DNA of 47,498 nt from Porphyromonadaceae bacterium UBA4259 (GTDB taxonomy: Bacteria > Bacteroidota > Bacteroidia > Bacteroidales > Muribaculaceae), in contig DGWL01000032.1 in assembly GCA_002396125.1 (NCBI GenBank), forward strand, positions 1 through 47,498, in the 5' to 3' direction. The translations under genes were made by a program, and so were the position numbers. Numbering within the stretch: position 1 is the first letter of the stretch; each line of letters begins with the position of its first letter. Below are positions 8,301-17,524 of the stretch, one piece after another. Under the pieces are notes generated by a model. The model did no database searches, was not told where the DNA came from, and was given only the letters and a program-made list of their open reading frames with translations.

Positions 8301-11300
8301 GCACACCAATGAGCATAACCCTCACCTTGCTCAACGACGGGTTACCCATCACATAGACGTGGTTGCGTGTATTGTTGGGATCTTGCTCCTGGTAGCGCCG
8401 TGTATAGGCCACATCGGGGTTGCCTGCCATCTTCTCGGCATTGCGGTTCTTCTTCACGGTGGTGAGCACGTCGAGATCAAGGTCGAGCATGTTTTCTTTG
8501 GGCCACACCGCCAGTCGGTCGGCCGAGCTGTTGTTGCTATAATGCCCTGCGGGAGTTACATTAAGGGGAATCTCATACTCGTAGTAGTTGTTCTTCACAT
8601 CAGATCCCAAGCGCACGAAGAGCGATATATCACCGTTCTTGAGATTGGTGGCATCGTTGATTAGTGCCTCGTTGTGGACAAACATCTGCAGGCGCTTGTA
8701 GGTGCGCAGGTCGAGGTTGGTGTTGCGATACACACCGCGTGCGTCGCCGGCCTCAAGCCCCTCGACACGCATCTGCATTGACTGTTCGTTGAGCTGTGTG
8801 ATTTGCGACTGTCCTGAATCGACGATACGAGTCACACCCGGTGGAAGCACATAGTTCACCGGCTCACGGCTGGCGTTTTCCTCAATGTTGACGGTGTTCA
8901 CGTCGATAGTGCCGGTGCCCGGCGCATCGCTGCGGTTATTGAGGTTGTAGTCGTAGTTGCGCCACTCGCCACGCACGAGTTCGAGTGTAGCGAAGCGCAG
9001 GTGAGTAGTCTCTTTAAATCCCGTCATGAACATGCGCATGAAGCGAATCGACGAGAAGTCGTTGATTGAGCCCACAATCTTATCGTAACTCTTAATGGGG
9101 ATGCAGAACTGATACCAAGTGACATGCTGGTCCTGCCCATTGCGCGTGCGCTGAACCGACTCTTGCTTGTCGATAATGTAGTTCTTGCCCACCACAAGGT
9201 CTTCGGGGCGAATCGACACCTTGTACTGGAAGTAGCGCTCATACTCGTTGAGCGTGTTGTCCTGGTTGATGTCCTCAACATCGGGCACGCTGCGTGAGCT
9301 CTGATACATGCCATCGGAGGCATCCTCCTGGGCAAGCGAGTTGCCCTCGGTGCCGTTGTAGTGCTTGTAGCGTTCCAAGATTGAGAGCCGTTGCTCGTCG
9401 TAGTCGTAGCCACGGTAGAAGTGGTAGTTGTCTCCCGCGGGGTCGTTGATGGGCGAGAACCTGTCGGCCTCCATCATTGCTATCGTCTCGGGTGAAAGCA
9501 CCTGACGTAAACGATTCACATATTCCTGATAGGTGTGGAAGTTCTGCTCATCGGCAGTGCTTAGTCCGTTCAAGCCCACGTCTTGTCTGACGCGTGAGCC
9601 GTTGGCTGTGTCGAAGGCATAAGTGAGCGACGAGCGTGTTGACACGCGTCCCCAGTTGGTCTCTTTCACAGCCACCGAGTCGGTGTCGAGATAAGGAAGT
9701 CCGTTCTCATAGCTTTTGAGACCGTCTTTAAGAATATCCTCGCTAATCTCACCCAGATTAATGTAGAAGTCGCCACCTTCCTGGTTGGGGTTGTTCTCGT
9801 CAAGGAACGGGTCAAGAAGCCAGAACTTGATATACTCCACGTTGTTGGTAACAAAGTCGGTGTTATCAATCTTTCGCATGATACCGCCCCATCGCTTCTC
9901 GGGGTTGAGCAGGTTGCCTTCGGCATCGATATTCTCTGCATCAAGGTTGTAAGGACCTCTCTCCTTGGGGTAGAACGAGAGGTTAAGGGTTTGAATAGTT
10001 GAAGCCTCACCATAGTTGAGCTCACGTCCAGGGAACACCTCGGTGTAGGGAATCTCTCGCACATAGGGGTTGGAAAGCTGGTCGAGGTCGTTCTTTATAT
10101 AACCCGGCACATAGGATGAATTGCGCTGAGTGAACAAGCGGTCGATGTAGTACCATGACAGCAATGAACGGTTCTTGCCGTAGGCTATGTCGTTGGAGAG
10201 TGTCGACTCGGGGAAAAGAGCGTCGTTGCCGTTATCGTAGGGTGTAGATGCCAGGAACCACGAGTAGGGCGAGCGCAGGTCGATACCGGTCTGTGTCGAC
10301 TCAAAGTCGTCGATATAGGAACTGCCGGCGTTGGAGCCTGTGCGTGACTGGTGTGGCAGCAACTGCGCAAACTCACCATTGAAGTTTACCGAAGATGGCG
10401 CTGTGGCATTAACGGTAGGAATCTTGTTGAGCAGGTTGGTGAGCCACATGAAGTTGCTCTTATAGGAAATTCTAGCACCCCAGATGGTGTTGTTCACAAT
10501 CTCGTTGCCAATCGACACTTTCTCGGTGAGCGCTTTCTCGCCATAATGCATCACCGTACCGCCAATGTGGAAATTGTCGTTGAAAGCGTAGTCAAGGTCA
10601 AGACCCAGCAACGTCTTGCGCTGCGTGCTGAAGGTTGACTGGTTCTCGAGCGAAACGCTGATGTTGGTTCCGGCATCCACAATGCTCTGGTTAGTGATAG
10701 TAACGGTTCCCATTGTGTAGTCGACGGTGTAGTCACTATTCTCGGTGAGGGTAACACCACCGGCAGTCACAATCACTGAGCCACGCGGCACATTGGTGGC
10801 ATTGAGACTGATAGTGTTCTTGTTGGTCGACTGATATTCGCCGGCCAGCACAAACTTGTTCTTGTCTTGCACCTGCTGGGCGTCGGTGAGCTGCATGCGG
10901 TATAGCTCCTCGTAGACATATTTGTCGGCTATGGCATCGTTACCGATCATCTTGCGCAAGTGCGAGCCAAAAGGCTCAACAACAGGAAAAATCACCTTTC
11001 CGCCCGAGGTGGTGATAGTGTATCCGTCGAGGAAGTCGAAGCGGCCATCGGGGTTGAAATCGTTGTTGGCGTCGAGGCGGTCGAGGTTCATCACTCGCAG
11101 CAGAGGCACACCCGAGATGTTGCCCTCGTTGATGTAGTAAAGCTCAGTACCGGTTGTGTCGTTCAAGTATTTTACATTAAGCTTGAAATTGGACTTCTGC
11201 ACTTGATAGGCACCCAGTGAGTAGACGTTCTTCATCATGAGGTCCCACATGGGAATGTCGGTGTTGATGGTGGTGGCCTTGAGCATCTTCACGTAGAGAG

Positions 11301-12840
11301 ACTGCTCGGTCGAGGCAATGTCGCTTGCAAACTCGCCCACTTGATAGGTGTTGCCCATGTAGGTGTATTGATAGGCGACCGCCAGCACCTCGTCGCTGGC
11401 GAGCGTGGTGTTGAGCGTGATGTAGCCCAGCGAGGTGTTCACCTTATATTCATTGGAAGACAGCAATCGCGCACTTTCAATTTTCTCATAGTCCTTGCCG
11501 CCCTCGAAGTCGTAGGCACTGAGTGGCTCAAGCGCCGTTGCCGCCTGGCTCACGTAGCGTGCGTTGGGATAGGCTTCCTTAATCTCGGTCAAGAGCGTGT
11601 TGCTGTTGTTACTGGGGTTGGCCTGGGTTGAGGTAGGTTGCCAGTGGCTGTTGCTGATGCGCCGGTTCTCACCCACGTCCATAAAGGCCATGATGTTGCG
11701 CGACTCGTTGAAGTTGCCGCGCTTGTTGGTCACCCACACCTCGATTCGCGTGATGTTAATACCGCTCGAAACCAGTGGCAACTTGGATGTCCAGTTGTCG
11801 TAGTTGTCACGAAAGAAGTGAGCCAAGAAGAAGTGACAGTTTTGGTCATACTTGTCGGCCGTGATATAAAAATCGGTAGTCTGGGCACCGCCGCGTGTGT
11901 TGACGGTTTGTGACTCAGAGTTCTGCTGCGACACCAGTGCTGTGGCAGTGAGCTTGCCAAATTGCAACTTGGTCTTCACGCCAAAGAGCGCCGAGCCACC
12001 CCTGATGAGCGTTGCACCGGTTGTCATGCTCACATTACCGGCCTCAATGTTCTTGATTATCTCATCTTCCTTGCCCTCATAGGCCAGCTTGAGATTGCGG
12101 TTATCAAATTCAAATGTGGCGTCGGTGTTGTAAGTCATATTGAACTTCATTTTGTCGCCCACCGATGCCGAGATAGTGGCTTGAATCTTTTGGTCGAAGT
12201 CGAAATAGGTCTTGCGCTTGGCCGAGAGCGACAGCGCGGGGTTGTCGGTCTTATTGGTTTTCACGCCCATCTTGATTTGTACCGAGCCTTGCGTCTTGAG
12301 CTGAACACCGCCGGGTCCGAACACCTTCTCAAGAGGTCCGAGACCAAACTGCATATCGAGGAAGTTGAAGGGATTTTTCTTCTTTTCCTCGGCGGTTTCG
12401 GCATTCTTCTGGCGATAATACTGCATCATCGACTCGCGCAGAGTGAGGTTGTTATACTCCTCGGCAGTGAGGATGAATGGAGTGACCACGTCGTAGTCGC
12501 CCACCTTGGTGCGAATGATGTAACAGCCTGTCTCGTAGTCATATTCGGCCTCGGTGACAATGTTGCCGGGGGTCTTGAGGTCGGCCGCGTACTCACCTTC
12601 CTTGAGGTCTTCGTAGTTTTCGGGTACAGTGGAATGCACACCGTATCGCATCTTCACGCTTCGGTTCTTTCCCTTGTTGGCATTGTCGGCGTCAGTCTTG
12701 TCGGGGACCGGAGGGGGAGGATTAAGAGTCGACTTGTTATATTGAGCATTAGCCACGCCAGCCACCAGCATGTAGAGAACGATGCTGAGCAGCAGCGATA
12801 AAAATCGGTTTTTACTATTTAACGAATTCTTTAAATTCAT
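5344..12840 (-). CDS. sprA: SprA, outer-membrane translocon of the type IX secretion system
   Basis: 2498 residues, the usual size for SprA/Sov, one of the largest single-chain beta-barrels known. A signal peptide (about 1-33, ending GVANAQ) leads to a mature protein rich in aromatic-ended beta strands throughout, for example MKFNMTYNTDATFEFDNRN near 230 and a C-terminal strand ITVGAFFDHQV with a closing ISLNVSLAK. Long soluble insertions include GSNAGSSYIDDFESTQTGID. In the type IX system SprA forms the pore for folded cargo. The gene follows ruvA by 60 bp on the same strand, a neighbourhood often seen in Bacteroidetes. A hairpin and a terminator lie downstream. Identification rests on length, topology and context and is strong. 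Other type IX genes are not in this window. Confidence 0.95.
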   Translation of the reverse strand: MNLKNSLNSKNRFLSLLLSIVLYMLVAGVANAQYNKSTLNPPPPVPDKTDADNANKGKNRSVKMRYGVHSTVPENYEDLKEGEYAADLKTPGNIVTEAEYDYETGCYIIRTKVGDYDVVTPFILTAEEYNNLTLRESMMQYYRQKNAETAEEKKKNPFNFLDMQFGLGPLEKVFGPGGVQLKTQGSVQIKMGVKTNKTDNPALSLSAKRKTYFDFDQKIQATISASVGDKMKFNMTYNTDATFEFDNRNLKLAYEGKEDEIIKNIEAGNVSMTTGATLIRGGSALFGVKTKLQFGKLTATALVSQQNSESQTVNTRGGAQTTDFYITADKYDQNCHFFLAHFFRDNYDNWTSKLPLVSSGINITRIEVWVTNKRGNFNESRNIMAFMDVGENRRISNSHWQPTSTQANPSNNSNTLLTEIKEAYPNARYVSQAATALEPLSAYDFEGGKDYEKIESARLLSSNEYKVNTSLGYITLNTTLASDEVLAVAYQYTYMGNTYQVGEFASDIASTEQSLYVKMLKATTINTDIPMWDLMMKNVYSLGAYQVQKSNFKLNVKYLNDTTGTELYYINEGNISGVPLLRVMNLDRLDANNDFNPDGRFDFLDGYTITTSGGKVIFPVVEPFGSHLRKMIGNDAIADKYVYEELYRMQLTDAQQVQDKNKFVLAGEYQSTNKNTISLNATNVPRGSVIVTAGGVTLTENSDYTVDYTMGTVTITNQSIVDAGTNISVSLENQSTFSTQRKTLLGLDLDYAFNDNFHIGGTVMHYGEKALTEKVSIGNEIVNNTIWGARISYKSNFMWLTNLLNKIPTVNATAPSSVNFNGEFAQLLPHQSRTGSNAGSSYIDDFESTQTGIDLRSPYSWFLASTPYDNGNDALFPESTLSNDIAYGKNRSLLSWYYIDRLFTQRNSSYVPGYIKNDLDQLSNPYVREIPYTEVFPGRELNYGEASTIQTLNLSFYPKERGPYNLDAENIDAEGNLLNPEKRWGGIMRKIDNTDFVTNNVEYIKFWLLDPFLDENNPNQEGGDFYINLGEISEDILKDGLKSYENGLPYLDTDSVAVKETNWGRVSTRSSLTYAFDTANGSRVRQDVGLNGLSTADEQNFHTYQEYVNRLRQVLSPETIAMMEADRFSPINDPAGDNYHFYRGYDYDEQRLSILERYKHYNGTEGNSLAQEDASDGMYQSSRSVPDVEDINQDNTLNEYERYFQYKVSIRPEDLVVGKNYIIDKQESVQRTRNGQDQHVTWYQFCIPIKSYDKIVGSINDFSSIRFMRMFMTGFKETTHLRFATLELVRGEWRNYDYNLNNRSDAPGTGTIDVNTVNIEENASREPVNYVLPPGVTRIVDSGQSQITQLNEQSMQMRVEGLEAGDARGVYRNTNLDLRTYKRLQMFVHNEALINDATNLKNGDISLFVRLGSDVKNNYYEYEIPLNVTPAGHYSNNSSADRLAVWPKENMLDLDLDVLTTVKKNRNAEKMAGNPDVAYTRRYQEQDPNNTRNHVYVMGNPSLSKVRVMLIGVRNNTAGTTKDFVVWVDELRVTDFESEGGWAAKASMVLNMSDIATLNVGWHKETSGFGSVDQSMSQRRLDNYDQYNVAVQADLGRFVPEKVKLHAPIYYSYSNEKTTPKYNPLDADILLKDALEACATDEQKDSINNYAVTKQTVKSFSISGLKFDVKSKNPMPWDPANFTFNYSFNKQHKSDPDNVYENTNDYRGSLQYSWTPYIKPFKPFGKMIDAKNKNMKFFREWELRWLPTSIAFSTNISRYYYEQQTRNETDVDIVLPVSVSKNFLWDRQFALSWNFTKSLNMSFNSQTTAHILEPIGQVNKRLFPDEYRDWRDSVWRSIKDLGTPWAYNQTFTASYKAPFSAIPILSFITANASYNATYRWDRGTVIADVFSGNTIANQSSINVDARFNMETLYGKIPYLKDVNKRFSSSGGGGNNNRSADKQTKKKAKKFDRTFQLSADTTTMVKHNMNVKKVRVTATTVDGKRYPVKFNIKDNNNIEILNRDSKSIKVTVTEVMASDKKNFGTELAQYLTRLAMSVRNVSVKWRNVQSLSIPQFVPNVGDIFGQNNHYDVMAPGLDFAFGFVGQSYIEKAKNRGWLLGDSTQTSPALYSKTQELNVEVQVEPIPGLKINLTGNRTDNRTNQIQFMYDDVGVLYSGSYTKTHVAIATALRGLSANDEYRSEAFEQFLRNIPIVASRIESRYMGQNYPERGFLRSTSLGNTPFDPKNGTVNPSGSDVMIPAFMAAYSGRDAAKVDLNPFPGIKSILPNWRVTYDGLSRIPAVKKVFKSLTLTHAYQCTYSVGSFSSYTDWVSIGEGLGFTADALTGNPIPNSPYNISSITLTEKFAPLIGVNATLKNDLTFNLEYRDSRTLALNISSLQLVETLQKSFVIGASYKIANFNSVLKIKKKQTGVNNDLTLNFNLQLNNNTALIRKIDVNTTQATSGTRTLGINFAANYVMSKRITVGAFFDHQVNTPLVSTTSYPTTNTNYGISLNVSLAK

Positions 12841-12900
12841 TGTCGCGATAAAAAATATATTCTCTGGCGGGACCCACTCATTGCCTAGTGATCGCGTGCG

Positions 12901-13488
12901 TCACATCATCTTCAGCGCTTTCTTGATAGCGGCCTCAACGGTGATTGACGGCTCCTCCTTGAGAAGCTTCTTCAGTGCCTTTTGCGACATAGGCTGAGAG
13001 AACCCTAACATTACCAGCGCGGCAAGAGCTTCATCATAGACTGCACTTGGAGCGCTATTATTATCTAATAACGTATCACCAGCCACTTTTATTTTATCCT
13101 TGAGGTCAACTAATATTCTTTGAGCGGTTTTTGCCCCTATGCCCTTCACCGATTTCAGTAGTGACAGATTACCGCCGGCAATGCATTGCTCAAGGTCGAC
13201 CGGCGAGAGCGACGACAATATCATGCGCGCCGTGCCGGGTCCCACTCCACTCACACTAATGAGCATCATGAACAGTTCCCGCTCGTGCTTGCCTGAGAAA
13301 CCAAAGAGCACATGAGCATCCTCACGAATTGCCTCATAAACAAAGAGCTTTGCAACTGCATCCCTGTTCTTGTTCAGGTCGTTATAGGTAGTCAACGAGA
13401 TGTTAATCATGAATCCCATGCCATTATTGTCGATTACCACATAGGCAGGATTCAACTCGGCGATTTTGCCACTAATATAATCGTACAT
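12901..13488 (-). CDS. ruvA: Holliday junction branch migration protein RuvA
   Basis: 195 residues from the ATG at 13488 (MYDYISGKIAEL). A longer in-frame start at 13518 falls at the predicted promoter box and adds a non-family extension, so it is rejected. The N-terminal OB-fold is followed by two helix-hairpin-helix motifs (MLISVSGVGPGTARMIL near 95 and LKSVKGIGAKTAQRILVDL near 130) that grip the junction. The C-terminal ~50 residues form domain III, which contacts RuvB (AALVMLGFSQPMSQKALKKL). RuvA tetramers hold four-way junctions while RuvB drives branch migration. It leads into sprA on the same strand, probably as an operon; ruvB is not here. Confidence 0.96.
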   Translation of the reverse strand: MYDYISGKIAELNPAYVVIDNNGMGFMINISLTTYNDLNKNRDAVAKLFVYEAIREDAHVLFGFSGKHERELFMMLISVSGVGPGTARMILSSLSPVDLEQCIAGGNLSLLKSVKGIGAKTAQRILVDLKDKIKVAGDTLLDNNSAPSAVYDEALAALVMLGFSQPMSQKALKKLLKEEPSITVEAAIKKALKMM

Positions 13489-13515
13489 GTGTCTATAATA
13501 ATTAAAATTAAAAGA

Positions 13516-13523
13516 CAAAGTTA
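13516..13523 (-). promoter_or_regulatory. -7 box for ruvA-sprA
   Basis: TAACTTTG on the minus strand, 27 bases before the RuvA ATG at 13488. It fits TAnnTTTG; no convincing -33 TTTG at the standard spacing. It supports the shorter RuvA start. Confidence 0.5.
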
Positions 13524-13688
13524 ATAACTATAGCCCAAAAGCACATCATAAACTTTGTTAAAAACTCAACAGCAGCAATTGCTAAGTGCCACACTACCAC
13601 TACACTGCCCGATGACATCACAACAAGTGGTTAGATTTAGCGTTATTTATAACCATTATTTGCGATTTCTCGTGTGAGGTTTTATTAG

Positions 13689-13696
13689 TAACTTTG
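13689..13696 (+). promoter_or_regulatory. -7 box for feoB
   Basis: TAACTTTG lies 25 bases before the ATG at 13722. A TTTC stands about 20 bases upstream as a weak -33 element. No Fur-like palindrome was recognised nearby. Confidence 0.5.
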
Positions 13697-13721
13697 CAAA
13701 ATAAAATGAACCGAAAAACCT

Positions 13722-16247
13722 ATGTTATTATCAGAGCTTAAAACAGGCGAACGCGCGATTGTGGTCAAGGTGCTTGGCCACGGTGGTTTTCGTAAACGCA
13801 TAATTGAGATGGGATTCATCAAGGGGAAGACTGTGGAAGTTATCCTCAATGCCCCATTGCAAGATCCTGTGAAATATAAAATCATGGGGTATGAACTGTC
13901 GCTCAGGCATGATGAGGCCGCCATGATTGAGGTAGTGAGCGAGGAAGAGGCCGCAGCACAAGACATTGGCAGCGACATCCGCTCCAACGGAGGCGAAGTA
14001 GTTGAGCTTGAAGACACAAGCAATCAACTGCGCGACCTCGCCACCCGCAAGCGCCGCACCATCAACGTGGCGCTAGTGGGCAACCCCAATTGTGGCAAGA
14101 CGTCGCTCTTCAACTTTGCCAGCGGAGCCACTGAGCATGTGGGCAACTACAGTGGCGTGACAGTTGATGCCAAGGAAGGCAAATGCGAGTTTGAGGGTTA
14201 CACCTTCAATCTGGTAGACCTGCCGGGCACCTACTCCCTCACAGCCTACAGCCCCGAGGAGCTATACGTGCGCCGTCAAATCATCGACAAGACTCCCGAT
14301 ATCATCATCAACGTCATCGACTCCAACAACCTGGAGCGCAACCTCTACCTCACCACTCAACTCATCGACATGGACCTGCGCATGGTGTGCGCCCTCAACA
14401 TGTGGGATGACCTTGAGCGCAAGGGCGACAAGCTCGATAGCGCCAAGCTGGGTCAACTCTTCGGAGTTCCCATGATTCCCACCGTGTTCAAGACCGGCAA
14501 GGGCGTTGACCTGCTGTTCCACATCATCATCAACATGTATGAGGGTATCGACTACATCGACGAGATGGGCAACATCAACCCCGAGGTTGCACAAGAAATA
14601 CAAAATTGGCACAAAGAATATAGCGGTGACAACATTGAGCACGATGAGGACTTTGCCACCGGCGACAAGGTAAAAAACAATGTGTTCCGCCACATCCACA
14701 TCAACCATGGTCTCGATTTGGAAGAAGCTATCGCAGCTGTTAAGGCCGAGCTGGAGAAAAACACCCAAATCAGGCATCGCTACTCGCTGCGCTACCTTGC
14801 AATAAAGCTTATGGAAAACGATAGCGACGCGCAGGAGTTTGTGCAGCAACTACCCAACGGGAAGAAGATTCTCGCCATTCGCGACCAGCGAGCAAAGCGA
14901 ATCAAGGAAAACACTCTCGAGGATAGCGAGAACGCAATAATGAATGCCAAGTATGGCTTCATCAACGGAGCCCTCATGGAGTCGTATGTTCCCGGCGACA
15001 ACGCCGATGCTCACCTAGTAACCAAGAAGCTCGACAGCATCGTGACCAACCGCTGGCTTGGTTTCCCTCTTTTCTTCGTTTTCCTGTGGTTCATGTTTTG
15101 GGTCACCTTCACCGTGGGACAATACCCCATGGACTGGATTGATGCAGGCGTGGAATGGCTTAAAGACCTGGTCAACACCCACATGCCCGCCGGCCCACTC
15201 AAGGCAATGGTAGCCGATGGCATCATTGGCGGCGTGGGATCGGTGATAGTGTTCTTGCCTCAAATCTTGATACTGTATTTCTTCATCTCAGTAATGGAAG
15301 ACTCGGGCTACATGGCGCGAGCGGCTTTCATCATGGACAAGCTCATGCATGGCATGGGGTTGCATGGAAAGTCGTTCATTCCCATGATTATGGGATTTGG
15401 CTGCAACGTTCCGGCTATCATGGCAACTCGCACCATCGAAAGCCGCAACAGCCGCTTGATTACCATGCTCGTGTTGCCGTTCATGAGCTGTTCGGCCAGG
15501 TTGCCCATCTACATCATGATAATTGGCGCTTTCTTTGCCAGCTATCAGAGCCTGATTATGCTCTCGCTCTACGCCATAGGCATCATGGTGGCTATTGTGA
15601 TGAGCCGCTTGCTCAAGCGATTTCTCATCAAGAATGACGACACGCCATTTGTTATGGAGTTGCCCCCATACCGCTTCCCTACCGCCAAGGCAATTTGGCG
15701 ACACACCTGGTCGAAGGGCAAGCAATACCTGAAGAAGATGGGAGGAATAATCCTGGTTGCATCTATCATCGTGTGGTTCCTGGGCTATTACCCCAACCAT
15801 GATGCCTACGACAGCGTGCAACAACAGCAGGAAAACAGCTATCTTGGCAAGATTGGCAAGACTGTTGAACCCGTGTTCAAACCCAATGGTTTTGACTGGA
15901 AATTAGATGTGGGTCTGCTAGCCGGCGTGGGAGCCAAAGAGATTGTGGCATCGACACTAGGAGTGATTTACAGCAATGACGACAGTTTTGCCGACGACGC
16001 CTCGGCGAGCGAAGACACTCAGAAGTACAATACCCTTCACGCCAAGATGACAGCCGACGGCATCACCCCATTGGCGGCATTCAGCTTCCTGCTGTTTGTG
16101 CTACTATATTTCCCGTGCATTGCCACTGTTGCGGCTATCAAGGGCGAGACCGGTAGCTGGAAGTGGGCCCTCTTTGCCGCCCTCTACACCACCGCCGTGG
16201 CATGGATTGTATCAGCACTAGCATTCCAAATTGGCAGTATTATATAG
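13722..16247 (+). CDS. feoB: FeoA-FeoB fusion, ferrous iron transporter
   Basis: 841 residues. Residues 1-75 are a FeoA (SH3-like) domain (LLSELKTGERAIVVKV). After a linker comes the cytoplasmic G domain: G1 GNPNCGKTS (120-128), switch region GNYSGVTVD, G3 DLPG (166-169) and G4 NMWD (226-229). From about residue 440 there are multiple membrane helices with the two Gate motifs, including IVFLPQILILYFFISVMEDSG and GFGCNVPAIMATRTI. FeoB imports Fe2+ across the inner membrane under anaerobic conditions. The fused FeoA domain is typical of Bacteroidetes. It stands alone with its own promoter box and a hairpin downstream. Confidence 0.97.
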   Translation: MLLSELKTGERAIVVKVLGHGGFRKRIIEMGFIKGKTVEVILNAPLQDPVKYKIMGYELSLRHDEAAMIEVVSEEEAAAQDIGSDIRSNGGEVVELEDTSNQLRDLATRKRRTINVALVGNPNCGKTSLFNFASGATEHVGNYSGVTVDAKEGKCEFEGYTFNLVDLPGTYSLTAYSPEELYVRRQIIDKTPDIIINVIDSNNLERNLYLTTQLIDMDLRMVCALNMWDDLERKGDKLDSAKLGQLFGVPMIPTVFKTGKGVDLLFHIIINMYEGIDYIDEMGNINPEVAQEIQNWHKEYSGDNIEHDEDFATGDKVKNNVFRHIHINHGLDLEEAIAAVKAELEKNTQIRHRYSLRYLAIKLMENDSDAQEFVQQLPNGKKILAIRDQRAKRIKENTLEDSENAIMNAKYGFINGALMESYVPGDNADAHLVTKKLDSIVTNRWLGFPLFFVFLWFMFWVTFTVGQYPMDWIDAGVEWLKDLVNTHMPAGPLKAMVADGIIGGVGSVIVFLPQILILYFFISVMEDSGYMARAAFIMDKLMHGMGLHGKSFIPMIMGFGCNVPAIMATRTIESRNSRLITMLVLPFMSCSARLPIYIMIIGAFFASYQSLIMLSLYAIGIMVAIVMSRLLKRFLIKNDDTPFVMELPPYRFPTAKAIWRHTWSKGKQYLKKMGGIILVASIIVWFLGYYPNHDAYDSVQQQQENSYLGKIGKTVEPVFKPNGFDWKLDVGLLAGVGAKEIVASTLGVIYSNDDSFADDASASEDTQKYNTLHAKMTADGITPLAAFSFLLFVLLYFPCIATVAAIKGETGSWKWALFAALYTTAVAWIVSALAFQIGSII

Positions 16248-16274
16248 TTAAAGTAATCTTTTGCGCAATAGACG

Positions 16275-16322
16275 AAGCAAGAACTTTATAGTCAACTAAT
16301 TATTGACTTAAAGTTCTTGCTT
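16275..16322 (+). terminator. Hairpin terminator after feoB
   Basis: A 20-bp stem with one bulge (left arm 16275-16295 starting AAGCAAGAACTTT; right arm 16303-16322) and a 7-base loop, followed by a T-rich stretch. It lies between the convergent feoB and epimerase genes. Confidence 0.8.
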
Positions 16323-16361
16323 TACTTTAATATGCTTTCCCGGCTTTGCGGGCTACGCGAT

Positions 16362-17498
16362 TTATTTCCCCTTTATCGGCTTTATGCCAATGCCTGGAAT
16401 GTCGTGCAATGTAATCTTGCCGTTCTCAACTGTCATGCCATCGAAGCGGTCGTTGGCAATGAGCAGATTACCATCGAGATCGGCATAGTCGACAACCGGT
16501 GAGAGATTGGCCGCTGCAGTAACAGCACATGATGTCTCGGTCATGCAACCTATCATCACCTTCATGTCGAGAGCACGAGCCAAGGTCACCATCTTGTGGG
16601 CCTCGTAGAGACCTGTGCTCTTCATGAGCTTAATGTTGATGCCGTCATACACACCCTTAAACCGCAGGATGTCGGGCAGGCGTTGGAAGGCCTCATCGGC
16701 GATGATGGGCAGCGGTGAACGCTCCCGCAACCATGCTGTCTCGTCAATCATCGTCTTGTCGAATGGCTGTTCCACAAAGATGCAGCCACGGTCTTTGAGC
16801 CAATAGCACATTTCCAATGCCTCCTCCTTATTTTTCCATCCCTGATTGACATCAACGCAGATGGGCACATCGGTCATGCTCTTAATAACTTCAACGGTTT
16901 CCTTGTCATTATCAAGACCCATTTTCACCTTGAGCAGCTTGTAGGAAGCGGCCTCTTTCACCTTCTGGCGCACAACTTCCTCGGTGTCGATACCAATGGT
17001 AAAACTGGTGACAGGAGTCTTGTCGGGGTTGTAGCCCCAGATTTTGTACCAAGGCTGTCCCATGATTTTGCCTAGCAAGTCGTGCAAAGCGATGTCGACA
17101 CTGGCCTTGGCCGCGCGGTTGTTAGGAGCCACACTGTCGACGTAGGTAAGAATATCTTCAATCTTAAAAGGATCATTAAACTGGCTCAGGTCGAGGCTGC
17201 TCAAGAACTTGGTAACACTCTCAACGCTCTCGCCAAGATAGGGAGGCATCGATGCCTCGCCATAGCCAATAATACCATCATACTCGAGCTGCACTTGCAC
17301 GTCGGGGGTGGTGGTGCGGCTGTAACGCGCCAGGTTGAAAGCGTGACGCAACTTGAGTTCATAGGGTGCAAACGAGAGGTTAAGCCGACCCGTCTTAGCC
17401 ACCTTCTTGGTAGCCTTGCCCTTAGCCGAGATTGAGATGGGCGCCGCAGCGGCCAACAGTCCCAATCCTGTACCTACTAAGAATTTTCTTCGATTCAT
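16362..17498 (-). CDS. Secreted L-Ala-D/L-Glu-type dipeptide epimerase (enolase superfamily)
   Basis: 378 residues. The N-terminus carries a Tat/Sec-like signal (MNRRKFLVGTGLGLLAAAAP). All enolase-superfamily catalytic features are visible: KVK with the first acid/base lysine (190-192), metal ligands D216 (VDVNQG), E243 (FVEQPF) and D268 (IADEA), and the second lysine K290 (INIKLMKSTG). A DxD pair (ADLDGN, 340-342) is the mark of the dipeptide epimerase branch that binds the substrate's ammonium group. The family typically converts L-Ala-D-Glu from murein to L-Ala-L-Glu. The two genes upstream on the same strand encode an NlpC/P60 peptidase and a transglutaminase-like protein, which supports a role in cell-wall peptide recycling. 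Exact substrate specificity is inferred. Confidence 0.92.
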   Translation of the reverse strand: MNRRKFLVGTGLGLLAAAAPISISAKGKATKKVAKTGRLNLSFAPYELKLRHAFNLARYSRTTTPDVQVQLEYDGIIGYGEASMPPYLGESVESVTKFLSSLDLSQFNDPFKIEDILTYVDSVAPNNRAAKASVDIALHDLLGKIMGQPWYKIWGYNPDKTPVTSFTIGIDTEEVVRQKVKEAASYKLLKVKMGLDNDKETVEVIKSMTDVPICVDVNQGWKNKEEALEMCYWLKDRGCIFVEQPFDKTMIDETAWLRERSPLPIIADEAFQRLPDILRFKGVYDGINIKLMKSTGLYEAHKMVTLARALDMKVMIGCMTETSCAVTAAANLSPVVDYADLDGNLLIANDRFDGMTVENGKITLHDIPGIGIKPIKGK

Positions 17499-17524
17499 GT
17501 TATTTTTTATTTAGAGTTAATCTT